Source of the DNA: Chloroflexota bacterium
Lineage (GTDB): Bacteria > Chloroflexota > Anaerolineae > Aggregatilineales > Phototrophicaceae
Assembly: GCA_009841405.1 (NCBI GenBank)
Contig: VXLV01000007.1
Coordinates: forward strand, 1 to 53,952
Length of the DNA: 53,952 nucleotides
Direction of reading: 5' to 3'
Shown: piece after piece, positions 52,677 through 53,952 of the stretch
Layout of the letters: the number at the start of each line of letters is the position of its first letter
How positions within the stretch are numbered: position 1 is the stretch's first letter
Position numbers and translations under genes: made by a program
The notes under the pieces: generated by a model
The model's input: the letters and a program-made list of their open reading frames with translations, nothing else
Databases searched by the model: none
Told to the model about the DNA's origin: nothing

Positions 52677-53921
52677 ATGCCGAAACTGAAGCGATATCCG
52701 CCAGAATCAGCCGAAGGCGCGACCCGCGTGCGCGCGCTGATTCTGGCCTTCTACCTGCCCGCGCTGATGGCGACCCTCGGGCAAGGTCTGCTCGTGCCCA
52801 TCCTGCCGCTCTACGCCGCCGACTTCGGCATCGGCTACGTGCTGATCGGCCTGGTGCTGGCCGGCGAAGGCTTGGGCACGCTGATTGCGGATGTGCCCAC
52901 CGGGCTGCTGCAACGCCGCTTCGGCAACAAGCAAGTGATGATGATGGGCTTGCTTTTGAAGTCAGCCGCCATTCTGCTGCTTTTCGCGGCGCCGACGATT
53001 TGGGTCGTGCTGCTGCTGCGGCTCTTCGCCGGTTTCGGCCGCGCCATGTATACCGTGTCGGCGCATGTCTATGTGACGGACAATGTCGCCATCGGCAAGC
53101 GCGGCAAAGCCATCTCGATGTTCGGCGGCACGCACCGGCTGGGCGGCTTCATCGGCCCAGCGATCGGCGGAATCGCCGCCGCCATGCTGGGTGTGCGCGC
53201 CGCGTTTCTCATCGCCGGGCTGGCCACCGCCGTCGGCTTTGCGCTGGTGGCGCTGTTTACGCAGGGCCAGCGCCCGGCTAAGCGCAAGACCGGCGCGCGC
53301 GAGGAGCATCCGCTGCATCTGCTTTCCGTGCTGCGGTCGAACTACCGCGTATTGGCGTCCGCCGGCATCGCGCAGGTCTTCGCGCAGATGATCCGCGCCG
53401 GCCGCGTCGTGGTCATCCCCCTTTTCGCCGCCGATGTGCTGGGCCTCGGCTTTGAGCAAATCGGCTATATCGTCAGCATCTCGGTCGCCATCGACTTCAG
53501 CCTCTTCGTGGTCGCGGGCTGGCTGATGGATCGCTTCGGGCGCAAGTTCGCCATCGTGCCCTGCTTCGGCATCCAGGCGATCGGCATGGCGCTCGTGCCC
53601 TTCGCTGCCAGCTTCGGCGGTCTGCTCTTCGCGGCCGCGCTGATCGGAATCGGCAACGGCCTGGGCGCCGGCTCGATGATGACCCTGGGCTCGGACCTGT
53701 CGCCGGACAAATCGCGCGGGGAATTCCTGGGCGTCTGGCGCTTGATCGGCGACCTGGGCCACACTGGCGCGCCCCTGGTCGTCGGCGTCGTCGCTGACAT
53801 CCTCGTGCTCAGCTCCGCCATCTTTTTCATCGCGGGCACGGGCTTGGCGGCTGCGAGCATCTTCCTGTTCCTGGTGCCGGAGACGCTCAAACGGAAACCG
53901 GCCCTGGCGGTGGCGTCGTGA
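52677..53921 (+). CDS. MFS family transporter
   Basis: A 414-residue major facilitator with about 12 spans. Motif A between spans 2 and 3 reads ADVPTGLLQRRFGNKQ, and its second-half counterpart between spans 8 and 9 is GWLMDRFGRKFAI. GRAMYTVSAHVYVTDNV and GGTHRLGGFIGPAIGG complete a DHA-type drug/metabolite efflux pattern. The substrate is unknown. The ATG at 52677 is chosen; a TTG at 52635 overlapping the aminotransferase stop would add 14 basic residues. Position right after the aminotransferase hints at a shared transcript. Confidence 0.88.
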   Translation: MPKLKRYPPESAEGATRVRALILAFYLPALMATLGQGLLVPILPLYAADFGIGYVLIGLVLAGEGLGTLIADVPTGLLQRRFGNKQVMMMGLLLKSAAILLLFAAPTIWVVLLLRLFAGFGRAMYTVSAHVYVTDNVAIGKRGKAISMFGGTHRLGGFIGPAIGGIAAAMLGVRAAFLIAGLATAVGFALVALFTQGQRPAKRKTGAREEHPLHLLSVLRSNYRVLASAGIAQVFAQMIRAGRVVVIPLFAADVLGLGFEQIGYIVSISVAIDFSLFVVAGWLMDRFGRKFAIVPCFGIQAIGMALVPFAASFGGLLFAAALIGIGNGLGAGSMMTLGSDLSPDKSRGEFLGVWRLIGDLGHTGAPLVVGVVADILVLSSAIFFIAGTGLAAASIFLFLVPETLKRKPALAVAS

Positions 53922-53932
53922 AGCCGTCGCGT

Positions 53933-53952
53933 CCCCCACCCCCCGGCCCGGG
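53933..53952. repeat. C-rich intergenic repeat, truncated by the window end
   Basis: The last 20 bases repeat the C-rich head (CCCCACCCCC, then GGCCC) found at 35084-35098, with small differences. The window ends inside it, so any following hairpins cannot be seen. Confidence 0.5.

Noticed and set aside
52962..53939. 325-codon minus-strand open frame opposite the MFS gene
   Set aside because: Its translation is extremely rich in Asp, Ala, Gln and His and has no fold signature, as expected opposite a membrane-protein gene.

Overview
The window is a gene-dense, GC-rich stretch of bacterial chromosome with almost no mobile DNA: no insertion sequence, phage gene, CRISPR array, rRNA or tRNA was recognised. 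The gene set suggests a Chloroflexota genome, probably Anaerolineae-like. Pointers are paired F420-type luciferase-like oxidoreductases, a membrane-anchored SH3 protein with a long Thr/Pro tail, a bactofilin, BY-kinase/Wzz-type genes, frequent TTG and GTG starts, and C-rich intergenic repeats. The lineage is inferred from gene content and style; no marker gene was placed on a tree.

Layout. 0.1-6.1 kb holds housekeeping and accessory genes: a DUF1801 protein, an AI-2E-type permease, two F420/LLM paralogues around a YgjP-like metallopeptidase, a GNAT enzyme and a pentapeptide-repeat protein. 6.2-8.0 kb is etfBA. 8.2-14.4 kb is a six-gene Mrp cation/proton antiporter operon with an MrpA-MrpB fusion, facing a DUF368 (polyprenyl-phosphate translocase family) gene. 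15.6-17.8 kb encodes an ADP-ribosylglycohydrolase and an alpha/beta hydrolase. 17.8-20.2 kb is a SAM-I riboswitch, metK and a methyltransferase in one minus-strand unit, followed by folE.

21.2-29.4 kb is a surface-glycan locus: CpsD-like ATPase, rmlA, rmlB, rmlD, three glycosyltransferases and a Wzz-like protein, with rnhB embedded. 29.4-37 kb holds an SDR, bactofilin, lipA, two orphan ABC ATPases, comEA, a phosphoribosyltransferase and RNase J. 37.2-40.1 kb is a second sugar operon (WecE/RffA-like transaminase, WecD-like acetyltransferase, GtrB-like glycosyltransferase) that would use the RmlA/RmlB product. 40.4-53.9 kb holds icd, SnoaL-like proteins around a class IV aminotransferase, a TPR protein, modAB without modC, an SH3 protein, an unknown membrane protein, the primary sigma factor, a PLP aminotransferase and an MFS permease.

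No single block is clearly a new biological system. The best leads are: the SAM-riboswitch operon carrying a methyltransferase with a Trm112-like tail that has lost its zinc cysteines; a CpsD-like ATPase with an eroded P-loop and no tyrosine tail; a 14-bp-arm inverted repeat lying on an extended -10 promoter; a recurrent TTGCGN -35 element; a strong promoter that fires straight into a terminator behind rpoD; and an intergenic element with mutually exclusive hairpins.
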